Positions 24,419-33,994 are shown, counted from the first letter of the stretch. The stretch: DNA of 37,258 bases from Klebsiella pneumoniae (GCA_945861225.1 CAMATU010000013.1:1-37258); one strand, 5' to 3'. Notes: generated from the sequence alone by a model not told the origin. Numbers and translations are program-made.

Positions 24419-26824
24419 TTAATGTCGTCGCACCTTGTCTGGATCCGCATCCGCTTCGCGCGCTTCCTTCCTTACCGCTGTTTCCTCGAAGTTATCGGGC
24501 AGCGGTTCAGGCATTCTCTGTAACGCGACCGTGAGGACTTCATCAATCCAGCGCACGGGCTTAATCGTTAGGCCTTGCAGAATATTGGCGGGAATTTCTT
24601 TCAATTCCCGCTCGTTCTCGACGGGGATCAGGACGGTCTTTATCCCACCACGCAAGGCCGCGAGCAATTTCTCCTTCAAGCCACCGATCGGCAAAACTTC
24701 GCCACGCAGAGTGATCTCGCCGGTCATCGCAACGTCTCCCCGCACCGGGATTCCCGTCAATGCAGACACTAATGACGTGCACATACCAACCCCTGCACTT
24801 GGGCCATCCTTAGGCGTCGCGCCTTCCGGTACGTGGAAGTGTACATCGATGCTCTGGTAGAAATCCGGTTTGATTCCGAGGGACGCGGCACGACTGCGCA
24901 CCACAGTCATAGCTGCCTTGATCGATTCCTGCATCACGTCGCCCAAGCGCCCAGTGTAGGTCTCCTTGCCTTTGCCGGGGACGATCGCTGCTTCGATCGT
25001 GAGTAGATCGCCACCCACTTCTGTCCACGCGAGGCCAGTGACCTGGCCGATGCGATCTTCTCCCTCTGCGAGCCCGAAACGGAAACGCTTCACACCCAAA
25101 TATTTCTCGGTCACCTTGGACGTGATCGAAACGGCTTTATCGGTGGGCTTCTTTAGGACTTGCTTGACGACCTTGCGGCAAAGATTTGCAATCTCACGTT
25201 CCAGGTTGCGTACCCCGGCTTCGCGGGTGTAGTACCGAATGATGTCGCGAAGTGCAGATTCCGCAATCAATACCTCTGATGGTTTCAAGCCATTGGCCTC
25301 AACCTGCTTCGGAATCAAATAGCGCTGAGCAATACTGACTTTCTCATCTTCGGTGTAACCCGCAAGCCGGATTACTTCCATACGGTCTAACAGCGGTGCC
25401 GGGATGTTCAGGCTGTTCGCCGTCGTGATGAACATGACCTCAGAAAGGTCGTAATCGACTTCCAGGTAGTGATCATTGAAGGTGCTGTTTTGCTCTGGAT
25501 CCAACACTTCTAACAGAGCAGATGCCGGATCGCCGCGGAAATCCATCGCCATTTTATCGACTTCGTCGAGTAGAAACAGGGGATTACGGGTTTCGACTTT
25601 CGCCATGTTTTGCAATATCTTGCCTGGCATCGAACCGACGTAGGTTCGGCGGTGGCCACGAATTTCTGCCTCGTCGCGAACGCCTCCCAGTGACATGCGA
25701 ACGAATTTTCGATTAGTCGCGCGCGCGATGGAACGCCCAAGTGAGGTTTTGCCCACCCCCGGTGGACCTACTAAACAAAGTATCGGTCCTTTCATCTTCT
25801 TTACGCGTTGCTGAACCGCAAGATATTCGAGGATGCGTTCCTTAACTTTTTCTAATCCGTAATGATCTTCATCCAGGATTTTTTCGGCGTGAGCTAAATC
25901 TCCGCTGGTCTTTGAACGTGACTTCCAGGGCACATTCATAATCCAATCGATATAGTTACGCACCACGGTCGCTTCGGCGGACATCGGCGACATCATGCGT
26001 AATTTTTTAAGCTCGCCTTCAGCTTTCTTACGTGCCTCTTTGTGCATCCCCGATTTTTTGATTCGAGCGGCAATCTCGTCGAACTCATTTACGCCATCCT
26101 CACCTTCACCCAATTCGTTTTGGATGGCTTTCATCTGCTCGTTCAGGTAGTACTCGCGCTGGCTCTTCTCCATTTGCTTCTTGACCCGACCGCGCAGCTT
26201 CTTTTCTACCTGCAGCAGATCAATTTCGGTTTCCATCACCGCAATGAGATGCTCTAAACGTTCCCGCAGATCGAGGATCTCGAGTATTTTTTGCTTTTCG
26301 TGAAGCTTAATGGACAGATGTGCTGCAATGGTGTCGGCGAGGCGCGACGGATCATCAATACTTGTCAGCGAAGACACGATCTCCGGCGGTACTTTCTTGT
26401 TCAATTTCACGTATTGGTCGAACTGACTCATCAGTGAGCGTACGAGAACTTCTGTTTCGCGTTCGGAGAGGATTTTTTGCTCTAGAATTTCGACATCAGC
26501 CGCATGGTAGGACGTAAAATCGACGTATTCCAGAATTCGCGCGCGCTGCACACCCTCAACTAAAACTTTAAGCGTGCCGTCGGGAAGGCGCAGCAACTGC
26601 AAAATATTGGAGACCGTTCCCACGGCATGAATATCCGATAGCTTAGGATTGTCCTCACCAGCACTTTTCTGCGCTACCAGCAGAATCTGCTTTGCTTCTT
26701 CCATGGCTTTCTCGAGCGCTTTTACCGACTTGTCGCGCCCTACAAACAACGGGATGACCATGTGCGGATAGACCACCACATCACGCAATGGCAGCAGAGG
26801 AAGCAAATTGGAGCGTTCGTTCAT
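24419..26824 (-). CDS. lon: ATP-dependent Lon protease
   Basis: Soluble hexameric AAA+ serine protease for misfolded and regulatory proteins. It has 801 residues: an N-terminal LON substrate domain (about 8-200, [20 protein letters not shown]), a coiled-coil region ([20 protein letters not shown] in part), an AAA+ domain with Walker A GPPGVGKT at 353-360 and Walker [11 protein letters not shown], and a protease domain with the catalytic dyad Ser676 (GPSAGVGM) and Lys719 (GGLKEK). This is LonA architecture. ATG 26824 follows a 145-base gap after clpX that is rich in inverted repeats. In E. coli lon is a sigma-32 heat-shock gene; I do not see a convincing sigma-32 promoter here. Confidence 0.97.
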   Translation of the reverse strand: MNERSNLLPLLPLRDVVVYPHMVIPLFVGRDKSVKALEKAMEEAKQILLVAQKSAGEDNPKLSDIHAVGTVSNILQLLRLPDGTLKVLVEGVQRARILEYVDFTSYHAADVEILEQKILSERETEVLVRSLMSQFDQYVKLNKKVPPEIVSSLTSIDDPSRLADTIAAHLSIKLHEKQKILEILDLRERLEHLIAVMETEIDLLQVEKKLRGRVKKQMEKSQREYYLNEQMKAIQNELGEGEDGVNEFDEIAARIKKSGMHKEARKKAEGELKKLRMMSPMSAEATVVRNYIDWIMNVPWKSRSKTSGDLAHAEKILDEDHYGLEKVKERILEYLAVQQRVKKMKGPILCLVGPPGVGKTSLGRSIARATNRKFVRMSLGGVRDEAEIRGHRRTYVGSMPGKILQNMAKVETRNPLFLLDEVDKMAMDFRGDPASALLEVLDPEQNSTFNDHYLEVDYDLSEVMFITTANSLNIPAPLLDRMEVIRLAGYTEDEKVSIAQRYLIPKQVEANGLKPSEVLIAESALRDIIRYYTREAGVRNLEREIANLCRKVVKQVLKKPTDKAVSITSKVTEKYLGVKRFRFGLAEGEDRIGQVTGLAWTEVGGDLLTIEAAIVPGKGKETYTGRLGDVMQESIKAAMTVVRSRAASLGIKPDFYQSIDVHFHVPEGATPKDGPSAGVGMCTSLVSALTGIPVRGDVAMTGEITLRGEVLPIGGLKEKLLAALRGGIKTVLIPVENERELKEIPANILQGLTIKPVRWIDEVLTVALQRMPEPLPDNFEETAVRKEAREADADPDKVRRH

Positions 26825-26880
26825 AATTTAAGGCGCGTCCTATTGAGTTAGGAATTGGCGACTGCGATAGCCCCAAGGAT

Positions 26881-26957
26881 CCCGCTTCAAAGGCGGGTAG
26901 ATGATGGCGAGGTGCGATCTCTAAGTCGTCGCACATGGCGGCAAAAGCTGCCTCGCC
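26881..26957. repeat. structured clpX-lon intergenic region
   Basis: Two structures lie in this gap. CCCGC...GCGGG (26881-26885 and 26893-26897) forms a stem of 5 to 7 pairs. Next to it, GGCGAGG (26906-26912) pairs with CCTCGCC (26951-26957), enclosing a second perfect stem, GTGCGA (26912-26917) with TCGCAC (26929-26934). No U-run follows on the minus strand. It may slow read-through from clpX, be an mRNA processing signal, or be part of the lon 5' leader. Confidence 0.5.
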
Positions 26958-26969
26958 GACTTTCGTTCA

Positions 26970-28250
26970 TCAGTCGGCGGCGGCTTTCGCGATTTCGTTA
27001 CTTTGATAAATCGTCAAGGGCTTCGACTCTCCATTAATCGCCCCTTCATCGACCACGACCTTTGAGACGTTCTTCAATGACGGTAGATCGTACATGGTAT
27101 CGAGCAGATTCTGTTCCAGGATTGAGCGCAAGCCACGCGCGCCGGTCTTGCGCTCGACGGCTTTGCGGGCAACCGCCCTTAGCGCGTCTTCGCGAAACTC
27201 CAGAGCGCAACCTTCCATCTCGAATAGCTTGGAATATTGCTTGGTCAAGGCATTTCTTGGCTCAGTCAAAATTTGCACCAGCTGATCTTCGTGCAGCTCA
27301 TCGAGCACCGCCACTACTGGCAGGCGGCCGACGAACTCTGGAATTAATCCATAACGAATCAAATCTTCTGGCTCAACCTGATGAAGCATTTCCGCCGTGG
27401 TCTTGCGGTCGTCTTTGCTCTTGACCTCCGCCGAGAAGCCGATGCCACCCTTTTCCGAACGGTCACGAATGATTTTGTCGAGCCCCGCAAAAGCTCCCCC
27501 GCAAATAAACAGAATATTCGACGTATCCACCTGCAGAAATTCCTGCTGCGGATGCTTCCGACCACCTTGCGGTGGCACCGAGGCAATCGTACCCTCAATT
27601 AACTTTAGCAAGGCCTGCTGCACACCTTCGCCTGACACATCCCGAGTGATCGATGGGTTATCAGACTTGCGGGAAATTTTGTCTATTTCATCAATATAAA
27701 CGATGCCGGTTTGCGCTTTCTCGACATCGTAGTCGCACTTTTGCAGCAACTTCTGAATGATGTTCTCGACATCTTCACCCACATAACCCGCTTCAGTTAG
27801 GGTCGTGGCATCAGCGATTGTAAAGGGCACATTGAGCAAACGCGCCAGCGTTTCCGCGAGCAATGTTTTTCCGCTCCCTGTCGGGCCTATCAACAGGACG
27901 TTGCTCTTTGCGAGCTCCACATCGCTCTGCTTTACGCGCGATTCCAAGCGCTTGTAATGATTGTAGACCGCCACTGCCAAGATTTTTTTGGCATGTCCCT
28001 GGCCAATGACATACTCGTCCAGAATGTGGCGGATTTCGTGCGGAATTGGCAGCTTATTGCCCCCCGCGTTACCCGATTTCTCCTGAATCTCTTCGCGGAT
28101 AATATCGTTACAGAGTTCCACGCATTCATCGCAAATAAACACCGAAGGCCCGGCGATGAGCTTTCGCACCTCGTGCTGGCTCTTGCCACAAAATGAACAG
28201 TAAAGGAGCCGATCACTGTCGGTGCCCTTAGAACTCTTGCCGTCGCTCAT
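26970..28250 (-). CDS. clpX: ATP-dependent Clp protease ATP-binding subunit ClpX
   Basis: AAA+ unfoldase of ClpXP, which recognises tags such as ssrA. It has 426 residues: an N-terminal zinc-binding domain with C18, C21, C40 and C43 ([19 protein letters not shown]), Walker A GPTGSGKT, the pore loop GYVGEDVE, Walker [11 protein letters not shown], and the ClpP-docking IGF tripeptide in [11 protein letters not shown]. Sensor-2 GARGLRSI is present. ATG 28250 has GAGGA 8 bases upstream. It follows clpP by 68 bases, the standard tig-clpP-clpX order. Confidence 0.97.
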   Translation of the reverse strand: MSDGKSSKGTDSDRLLYCSFCGKSQHEVRKLIAGPSVFICDECVELCNDIIREEIQEKSGNAGGNKLPIPHEIRHILDEYVIGQGHAKKILAVAVYNHYKRLESRVKQSDVELAKSNVLLIGPTGSGKTLLAETLARLLNVPFTIADATTLTEAGYVGEDVENIIQKLLQKCDYDVEKAQTGIVYIDEIDKISRKSDNPSITRDVSGEGVQQALLKLIEGTIASVPPQGGRKHPQQEFLQVDTSNILFICGGAFAGLDKIIRDRSEKGGIGFSAEVKSKDDRKTTAEMLHQVEPEDLIRYGLIPEFVGRLPVVAVLDELHEDQLVQILTEPRNALTKQYSKLFEMEGCALEFREDALRAVARKAVERKTGARGLRSILEQNLLDTMYDLPSLKNVSKVVVDEGAINGESKPLTIYQSNEIAKAAAD

Positions 28251-28318
28251 TCGCGCGTCCTCGTTAACTATCGTCGTTGCGTTCGCAAACGATTAAAACT
28301 CTCACCGTCGAGACAAAA

Positions 28319-28972
28319 TTACCGAGGCGTGTCGGTGGCTTTAGGTGATTGGCGCTTTTCTAATACTTCGTCGATGATTCCATAAGTGCGTGCATCTTCT
28401 GCACTCATAAAATTATCTCGATCCGTATCGCGCGCTACTTTCTCCACTGATTGGCCAGTATGTTTGGCCAGGATTTCGTTCAAACGATCACGCGCTTTAA
28501 GGATTTCCCGGGCATGGATATCGATATCGGCCGCCTGGCCCTGAAAGCCTCCTAGCGGCTGGTGGATCATGATGCGTGAATGCGGCAGACAGAAACGTTT
28601 ACCGGCGGCGCCGGCACATAAGAGCAGAGCGCCCATGCTCGCGGCTTGGCCGATACACAGCGTGCTCACCGCAGGTTTGATAAATTGCATGGTGTCGTAG
28701 ATCGCAAGGCCCGCGGTGACCACCCCGCCCGGGGAGTTGATATAGAGATGAATGTCCTTATCTGGATTTTCAGACTCTAGAAACAGCAGCTGCGCCACAA
28801 TCACGTTTGCGACGTGATCATCGACTGCGCCGACCAAGAAGACCACGCGCTCCTTAAGCAGCCGACTGTAGATGTCATAGGCACGCTCGCCCCTGGCAGT
28901 TTGCTCAACCACCATGGGCACCAAATTAAGTGCCCGTGTTTCTTGAGCTTTGAGATCGCTAGAAAATATCAA
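28319..28972 (-). CDS. clpP: ATP-dependent Clp protease proteolytic subunit ClpP
   Basis: Tetradecameric serine protease core shared by ClpAP and ClpXP. In the 217-residue reading the catalytic triad is S112 ([11 protein letters not shown]), H137 ([10 protein letters not shown]) and D186 (DTDRDNFMS), each one above the E. coli number. The propeptide region [18 protein letters not shown] aligns with the E. coli N-terminus, so the start must lie upstream of the internal ATG at 28915. TTG 28972 is chosen: it directly follows the tig stop (TAATTG) and has GGAG 8 bases upstream inside the end of tig. A rare start codon placed against the upstream stop suggests translational coupling to trigger factor. 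Confidence 0.95.
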   Translation of the reverse strand: MIFSSDLKAQETRALNLVPMVVEQTARGERAYDIYSRLLKERVVFLVGAVDDHVANVIVAQLLFLESENPDKDIHLYINSPGGVVTAGLAIYDTMQFIKPAVSTLCIGQAASMGALLLCAGAAGKRFCLPHSRIMIHQPLGGFQGQAADIDIHAREILKARDRLNEILAKHTGQSVEKVARDTDRDNFMSAEDARTYGIIDEVLEKRQSPKATDTPR

Positions 28973-30319
28973 TTACTGGTCTCCATTGGTGGCCTCTGGG
29001 CCAGTCTGCCTTGGATTCATAAGGTCGTCAAACGAGATCGGAACCGGACTTACTTGTGCGCGATCGACTACCCATTTCACGGCTTCTTCTTCCAAACACA
29101 AGCCTTCAATTTCTTGCAGTCGCTGCGGGTCCTCGTAATACCACTTCAGCAATGCTTCCGGTTGTTCATAGGATGCGGCGAGTGCTTCCACTCGTGCACG
29201 AACCCGGGCCGGCTGCGCAGTGATCCCTGACTGTTTAATGATTTCGGCCATAATCAGTCCGAGCTTTACCCTATTCGCAGCCGGGACCTCAAATCCGCTC
29301 AGATCCTCCGTGCCGCCAAATTGCGCCGGGTCAATACCGCGGCGAGCGAAGGTTCGGCGCATTTCTTGCTGTAGGCGCACAGACTCGGAGCGGACCAATG
29401 CTTTCGGCAAGTCCAGCGCGTGGTGCTCGCGAAGGCGTTCCAGCACGAGGCCATTGAATTTCCGTTCAAGCGCACGATCCTTTTCGCGCTCCATGTTCTC
29501 GCGCACTTCTTGCCGAAATGACGCCAAAACCCCATCTTCGACACCGAACCGCGCGAAGAACTCCCCATTCAGCTCAGGCAAGACACTCTCTTCGACTTTC
29601 CGCACAGACACTGCGAAAGAAACGTCACGTCCGGCCAATTCAGCTTTGTGGTATTCACCGGGAAACTGCAAATTAAGTGTCCGTTGTTCGCCCGCGCTAA
29701 CTCCGATCAAGCCCTCTTCGAAACCACTTATCATGCGACCCTGGCCTAGCACCAGGCCGAAATCCTTCGCACTGCCGTTTTCAAATGGTTCGCTGTCTCC
29801 TTCAAGAGTGCCGGTGAAATCGAGCACTATTTGGTCACCGCTGACTGCCGGTCGCTTGACTTCCTCCCAGGTTTTCGCCTGTTCGCGCAGTACTTCGACC
29901 ATTTTGTCGAGATCAGCCTCGGTTACTTCACACTCCGGCCGCTCTACCTGCAGCGCTTCAATCGGCGCCAGCATCACTTCCGGAAAGATTTCGAAGGTGG
30001 CGGTGTAACTTAGCCCCTGACCAGGCTCTGCATTGATAGGATCGATGACAGGATCTGCCACCGGTCGCAGCTGATGGGTGCCAACTGCCTCCGTAAACGA
30101 TGAGCGCAGCATTTCCGAGATGACTTCAGTCCGAATCCGCGCGCCGAACTGGCGTTCAATCACCTTCGACGGCGCTTTGCCCGGCCGAAAGCCGTCAACG
30201 CGCGCGGTGCGCGCCACGCTTTGCAGGCGCGTTTTGATCTGATCGGCGATTTGTTGCTCGGGAACTTCGACTCGAAGTCGACGTTCGAGACCACCGGGTT
30301 GTTCAAGAGATACCTGCAT
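28973..30319 (-). CDS. tig: trigger factor (ribosome-associated chaperone/prolyl isomerase)
   Basis: First chaperone to meet nascent chains at the ribosome exit. The 448-residue protein has the ribosome-binding N-domain with the signature loop GFRPGKAPSKV (E. coli GFRKGKVP), an FKBP-type PPIase domain (about 155-245, from GDQIVLDFTGTLEG to LGQGRMISGFEEGLIG), and the helical C-terminal chaperone domain. MQVSLEQPGGLERRLRVEVP is a typical start, with GAGGAA a few bases before ATG 30319. It heads the clpP-clpX transcript, with tRNA-Leu 90 bases upstream on the same strand. Confidence 0.96.
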   Translation of the reverse strand: MQVSLEQPGGLERRLRVEVPEQQIADQIKTRLQSVARTARVDGFRPGKAPSKVIERQFGARIRTEVISEMLRSSFTEAVGTHQLRPVADPVIDPINAEPGQGLSYTATFEIFPEVMLAPIEALQVERPECEVTEADLDKMVEVLREQAKTWEEVKRPAVSGDQIVLDFTGTLEGDSEPFENGSAKDFGLVLGQGRMISGFEEGLIGVSAGEQRTLNLQFPGEYHKAELAGRDVSFAVSVRKVEESVLPELNGEFFARFGVEDGVLASFRQEVRENMEREKDRALERKFNGLVLERLREHHALDLPKALVRSESVRLQQEMRRTFARRGIDPAQFGGTEDLSGFEVPAANRVKLGLIMAEIIKQSGITAQPARVRARVEALAASYEQPEALLKWYYEDPQRLQEIEGLCLEEEAVKWVVDRAQVSPVPISFDDLMNPRQTGPEATNGDQ

Positions 30320-30411
30320 AGTTCCTCAATACTTTACAAAGCGTGGTGCAAACTAAAAAGTAATTGCGCGATGGTGAGGCGCGGACCCGCATCAAGGATG
30401 CCTGCGCTTGA

Positions 30412-30496
<85 letters not shown>

Positions 30497-30619
30497 GTGA
30501 ATTAGGCGCCAAGGCATGCTAGCTATCGCAGCCGCTGGTTCCTGTGGGTGTTTCCTAAAGTATTGGCGGGCCACCGGCCCGGTGCAAAACCCGGAAAATC
30601 CATTGTCTTTCCGGGCGGC

Positions 30620-30648
30620 ATTATATGCGGAGTGTGTGAGGTTTGACA
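30620..30648 (-). promoter_or_regulatory. candidate tRNA-Leu promoter with GC-rich discriminator
   Basis: A perfect TATAAT lies on the minus strand at 30625-30620, followed by a GC-rich discriminator (GCCGCCC), the pattern seen at stringently controlled stable-RNA promoters. The -35 at the right distance is TGTCAA (30648-30643), a weak match. Just downstream, CCCGGAAA (30590-30597) and TTTCCGGG (30608-30615) form an 8-bp inverted repeat near the expected start site. The leader would be about 115 bases. Confidence 0.4.
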
Positions 30649-30686
30649 CCCCGGAAACCAGTCGTTCAGATGGCGAATGCTATACT
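30643..30686 (+). promoter_or_regulatory. candidate promoter elements for the glutaredoxin-like gene
   Basis: A perfect TTGACA lies at 30643-30648, but at 17 bases its -10 is poor (TCAGAT, 30666-30671). An extended -10, TGCTATACT, ends at 30686 and could act without a -35. Either would start transcription 40 to 65 bases before the ATG. The TTGACA overlaps the opposing tRNA-Leu promoter. Confidence 0.35.
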
Positions 30687-30737
30687 CTTGCCGCGAGTTC
30701 ATGGCCATTGCAGGAACCAATCAGGAGCGCACGAGAC

Positions 30738-31259
30738 ATGCCGCAGCCGACTATCAATAACCCACTTGCCTACACTTTGGCGCTCCTAATCAGTGTCCTG
30801 CTGACATTCACAGTGAGTGCGCGCACCGTGGTCGAATGCCGAGACCCAGACGGCACGTTGTCCTATCGCGACCACTGCCCACCAAACGAAGCGAAAACTG
30901 GCGAGAAACGACTGCGGAATGCACCGCAGGCTGCAGAACTACCAACCGCAGAAATCGCCAAGAAGAATCCGGTCACGCTCTATACAGTACCCAATTGCGA
31001 TGCCTGCGATCTTGTTCGCTTGCAACTACAAACGCGCGCAATTCCCTTCACTGAAAAAGATGTCAGTACCGCTGCTGACACACAACAGGAACTACAGGCT
31101 GCATCTGGCGCGGTGACCGTCCCAACGGTCCTAATCGGCGCTCAAGCGCAGGCGGGTTATGATCGGGCTGCCCTAAATCAGCGCCTCACTGAAGTGGGTT
31201 ACAAGCCTGCGCCGGCCGTCCCTACCGGTACGGCGAGCGCCAAACCCGCCACAAACTGA
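30738..31259 (+). CDS. exported glutaredoxin-like protein with DUF4124-like segment
   Basis: A 173-residue protein. Residues 1-28 form a signal peptide (AYTLALLISVLLTFTVSA). Then comes a short DUF4124-like segment (VECRDPDGTLSYRDHCP) with two cysteines, C34 and C47. Residues about 78-150 are a glutaredoxin fold: VTLYTVPNCDACDLVR with the CxxC pair C87/C90, and the cis-Pro loop VTVPTVLIG. The tail is Pro/Ala/Thr-rich. Glutaredoxins usually act in the cytosol with glutathione, so an exported form points to a periplasmic thiol-disulfide role. ATG 30738 has CAGGAG 10 bases upstream. The SnoaL-like gene begins 27 bases downstream and may be cotranscribed. Confidence 0.85.
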   Translation: MPQPTINNPLAYTLALLISVLLTFTVSARTVVECRDPDGTLSYRDHCPPNEAKTGEKRLRNAPQAAELPTAEIAKKNPVTLYTVPNCDACDLVRLQLQTRAIPFTEKDVSTAADTQQELQAASGAVTVPTVLIGAQAQAGYDRAALNQRLTEVGYKPAPAVPTGTASAKPATN

Positions 31260-31286
31260 TCTGCATTGCTCAGTACGCGCATAGTC

Positions 31287-31718
31287 ATGGCTCATCTCGA
31301 GACTTCGCTGAGTGCTGAAAATGCTTTTTACCGGGCGTTCGAGCGTGGAGATCTAGAGGAGATGATGGCGGTGTGGGCGGTCGGGTCGGACATTAAGTGT
31401 ATCCACCCCCTCGGCACCGTCCTGAGCGGCGTACTCGCGATCCGCGCAAGTTGGCTGGAAATCTTCCAGGCGCAGCTCCCGCGCAATGTTGAAGTAGAGA
31501 GCGTGAATCTGATTCAAACGCCGGAGCTCGCGATTCACACGGTCTTTGAAACGATCGTCCTGCCGCTACATCGACAGCGGTTTCCGCCACTGCTCGCGAC
31601 CAATATCTACCGCCGGATTGACGGCTCCTGGCGGATGGTCGTCCACCATGCGAGCCCTATCGGAATGACTGAAGCAGCGATCCCGAACCCCAGTGAATCA
31701 GCGGCCACTCGGCACTAA
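31287..31718 (+). CDS. NTF2/SnoaL-like domain protein
   Basis: A 143-residue single-domain protein with the cone-shaped NTF2-like pattern: an opening helix pair (AENAFYRAFERGDLEEMMAVW), a strand with DIKCIHPLGTVLSGVLAIRASW, and closing strands NIYRRIDGSWRMVVHHASP. The DUF4440/SnoaL_3 group with its final HHASP motif is common in Proteobacteria; members are ligand-binding proteins or small isomerase-like enzymes, mostly uncharacterised. ATG 31287 is preferred over TTG 31266, since neither has a strong ribosome site. It follows the glutaredoxin gene by 27 bases and converges with the cyclase gene, with 19 bases between. Confidence 0.75.
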   Translation: MAHLETSLSAENAFYRAFERGDLEEMMAVWAVGSDIKCIHPLGTVLSGVLAIRASWLEIFQAQLPRNVEVESVNLIQTPELAIHTVFETIVLPLHRQRFPPLLATNIYRRIDGSWRMVVHHASPIGMTEAAIPNPSESAATRH

Positions 31719-31737
31719 AGACCTGGCCAGAATTTCG

Positions 31738-32808
31738 TCAGTCGCGTTGGCGTTGAACGTGGTAGACCGTGAGTGGGTTCTTGAGTCCGGAAATGGTCAT
31801 TAAACATGGCGCGGTAAAAATCAAACCCGCTTCATTCGAAACCGCTCGCCGTACTTCCTCGGACGCCGCGATTGACATCGGCTCGGCACAGCTGCCAAGG
31901 CGCGCCGCTAGATTCACCGTTTCGCCAATCACCGAGTAGTCGAAATGCTTATCGGAACCAATGTTGCCAATTAAGGCTTTCCCGCTGTGAATACCCACCC
32001 CTAGCGCTAACATTCGCGCGGAATCTGCTGCTTTACTGCGCGTAATTTGCATAATCTCCAGCGCACATTCGCAAGCTTCCACGACCCGCCGCTCGGAATC
32101 GAAGATCGCCACGATCCCATCACCGGCGAACTTGTCGATAAATCCGCCATACCGATAAACGCAATCTACTTGCATCCCAAGCTGAGTGCTCAGGATATTA
32201 AATAAAGTATTGGGTTCGACATTCTGGCTGAGTTCCTCAAAGCCCCGGACGTCTGAAACCAGCACACACACTTCCTGTTCCTCAGCCGTAGGCACCAGAC
32301 CGGTACTGGAATAGGCTTCAACCATAATTTGTGTGCGACGTGAGAGGTAATGCCCCAAGTTGGCCCGCACACGCTCCATTTCCCGCAAGTACTCGGTTTT
32401 CTGCAGACGTCCGCCGAGGCGGGCCTTGAGCGTGTGAGGATTAATTGGCTTGGTGATGAAATCGTCCGCACCCGCTTCGAAGGCGCGCCCAACGGCCACT
32501 TCTTCGTCCGACGCTGTAATACAGATAATCGGCGTAAATCGATAACGTTCGATCGCCCGAATCCGTTTACACAGCTCTGGACCATCCAGTCCGGGCAGAT
32601 TGAGGTCTATCAGAAAGGCGTCAATTTGCCTTTCCATCGACAAGAAAAGGCATTTTTCCCCACGCTCTGCTTCGACAACTCGATAGCCGTCCGTTTGCAG
32701 GATCTTGCTCAATACCGATCTGACAGTGCGGTCATCATCTGTGATGAGAACCGTCTTTTCGTAGCCTGGGCTGCGCCAGGATGTACGCGCTGTGGCATGA
32801 GACGACAC
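31738..32808 (-). CDS. response regulator with C-terminal class III adenylate cyclase domain
   Basis: A cytoplasmic two-domain signalling protein. The REC domain (about 18-135) has the acidic pair in LITDDDRTVR, the phospho-acceptor Asp in LIDLNLPGLDG, T in CITASD and K in ITKPINP. After a helical linker (LREMERVRANLGHYLSRRTQ) the cyclase domain (about 185-350) has both metal Asp residues (VSDVRGFEEL and FAGDGIVAIF), the adenine-selecting Lys (DKFAGDG) and Asp (FDYSVIG), and the transition-state Asn and Arg (VNLAARL). All residues needed for ATP to cAMP conversion are present. GTG 32808 is chosen because an AAGGGGGG site lies 7 bases upstream; a TTG at 32814 would sit too close to it. No histidine kinase or CRP-like gene is nearby. 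Confidence 0.9.
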   Translation of the reverse strand: MSSHATARTSWRSPGYEKTVLITDDDRTVRSVLSKILQTDGYRVVEAERGEKCLFLSMERQIDAFLIDLNLPGLDGPELCKRIRAIERYRFTPIICITASDEEVAVGRAFEAGADDFITKPINPHTLKARLGGRLQKTEYLREMERVRANLGHYLSRRTQIMVEAYSSTGLVPTAEEQEVCVLVSDVRGFEELSQNVEPNTLFNILSTQLGMQVDCVYRYGGFIDKFAGDGIVAIFDSERRVVEACECALEIMQITRSKAADSARMLALGVGIHSGKALIGNIGSDKHFDYSVIGETVNLAARLGSCAEPMSIAASEEVRRAVSNEAGLIFTAPCLMTISGLKNPLTVYHVQRQRD

Positions 32809-33169
32809 GTTCAAGCCCCCCTTAGTTCGCTGACTGACATCGTAAGCGCTTGCGCCGAATCTCCTGACCCGGGTGCGCGCTCTTATTCGAAAAATGGCGC
32901 CTTACCTTGGCCGCCTCGTTCACTTTGCCATTGCGAGTCGGGCCATTATCTCAGATTGAACTTTAAGTTAGTGCGATAACCGACTGCTACACAGAGATTA
33001 TCGCGTAATTCACCACTTAGTCGAGACCTTTATCAGGTCCGGCTCGGCGTTACCCGATATCGCCCATCGCTCAGCCAGTCATAACATGTGGATTTTCGCA
33101 GACTCTTTCCCACGCCTTGCTGCCCCCCCCCTGCGTTCCGCGCCCTGCGTAGCGTTGGCAATCGCGCGC
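32809..33169. other. 361-base intergenic region, no gene seen
   Basis: This lies upstream of the cyclase gene and downstream of the CAAX gene, both on the minus strand. It should contain the cyclase promoter; GATAAT on the minus strand near 32947-32952 is a possible -10 but has no good -35. A run of eight C occurs at 33123-33130, which is prone to slippage. I find no convincing coding frame, RNA gene or long inverted repeat here. Confidence 0.5.
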
Positions 33170-33844
33170 TTACCAATAAATCCACGCGCCGGTTTTCAGC
33201 ACATAAATCGCAAGCGCGAAGTTGGTCGTGGCATGCGCGATGGTGCTGGCGAATAAATTCCCAGTGAACCGGCACAACCCAATCATGAGGAGCGCAAAGA
33301 CGCTCGCGGCCAGCCATTCCGGATGTGATAGGCCAAAAAACACAGTGCCCACGCCGACTGCCAAGGGGGTAGCAACGCCGATGGGTAAAGTCTGCCAAGC
33401 ATCGGGATCCATCACGAATCTATGCACAAAGGAGCGCCAGAACACTTCCTCCATCACCGGCACAATCAACGCGATTCCTAGCAGTCTAAACCCGATGAAA
33501 CACGCTCGCAGAGAGGGGTCCGTAATCGCGATAAAAGGATTTAGTGCGGTGCGTGTGCCGAGAAAAGCCAGATGCGGTGTCCAGTGATCGACCACTACCC
33601 ACATCACAACGCCGAGCAGCCCGACCACGAGCCCAACACCTGCAGCCAGCCAGGTGGGCCGGAACTCATGCCGCCAGCGCGGTGCGCAACACACCAACGC
33701 AGCACCTACCAGCAAGATCTTGAGGAGATAGGCAAGTGGGTAAAGCGCCCGCGGGACCACGCCCTCCAACGTGGTGATCGCCATAAAGATGCCCATCGGC
33801 AGCACGTAATAGATCCACAGCGGGAACTCTCGTTCACTGTTCAT
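33170..33844 (-). CDS. CAAX-type (CPBP) intramembrane metalloprotease family protein
   Basis: A 224-residue multi-pass membrane protein (about seven hydrophobic segments). It carries the three CPBP/ABI motifs: VMEEVFWRSFVHRF (EExxxR-like), FFGLSHPEW (HxxxW-like) and STIAHATTN (His plus Asn). Members cleave membrane peptides or mature bacteriocins and prenylated proteins. The opening text IYYVLPMGIFMAITTLEG and the overall length resemble the CAAX-related proteins that accompany exosortase/PEP-CTERM systems, but no exosortase gene is in the window, so this is a guess. The frame is open to 34024, but ATG 33844 has AAGG 5 bases upstream and removes a non-membrane extension that overlaps the divergent MFS gene. 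Confidence 0.82.
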   Translation of the reverse strand: MNSEREFPLWIYYVLPMGIFMAITTLEGVVPRALYPLAYLLKILLVGAALVCCAPRWRHEFRPTWLAAGVGLVVGLLGVVMWVVVDHWTPHLAFLGTRTALNPFIAITDPSLRACFIGFRLLGIALIVPVMEEVFWRSFVHRFVMDPDAWQTLPIGVATPLAVGVGTVFFGLSHPEWLAASVFALLMIGLCRFTGNLFASTIAHATTNFALAIYVLKTGAWIYW

Positions 33845-33899
33845 CGAAGCCTTGGTCTCTCGTGTCGAAAGTGCCCCAGCATAATCTGAACACTCGCTT

Positions 33900-33925
33900 G
33901 ATAGCTGCGGAATGCGCCAGCTATC
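33900..33925. promoter_or_regulatory. candidate operator between the CAAX and MFS genes
   Basis: GATAGCTG (33900-33907) and CAGCTATC (33918-33925) form a perfect 8-bp inverted repeat with a 10-base spacer. Its 26-base span and position in the 150-base divergent gap are what a dimeric repressor site would look like. No regulator gene is adjacent. A transcript hairpin is possible but there is no U-run. Confidence 0.45.
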
Positions 33926-33994
33926 TATCTTGCGCTTGTTCGCTAACGGGCATTCAGGCGACACTCGCACACTCCCCGCACGATTGGTCCAGGC

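Noticed and set aside
29220-30008. 262-residue plus-strand frame opposite tig
   Set aside because: It is Ser/Arg-rich low-complexity text antisense to a well-conserved gene; a codon-bias shadow.
32350-32979. 209-residue plus-strand frame over the cyclase start and gap
   Set aside because: Most of it is antisense to the REC domain, and the remaining part has no family features.
33123-33130. Run of eight C as a phase-variation tract
   Set aside because: It lies between genes, not in a coding frame, and is not at promoter spacing for either neighbour; noted only as a slippage-prone run.
33033-33398. 121-residue minus-strand frame in the gap beside the CAAX gene
   Set aside because: It overlaps the C-terminal half of the CAAX gene in another frame and is rich in Arg/Cys/His without a motif.
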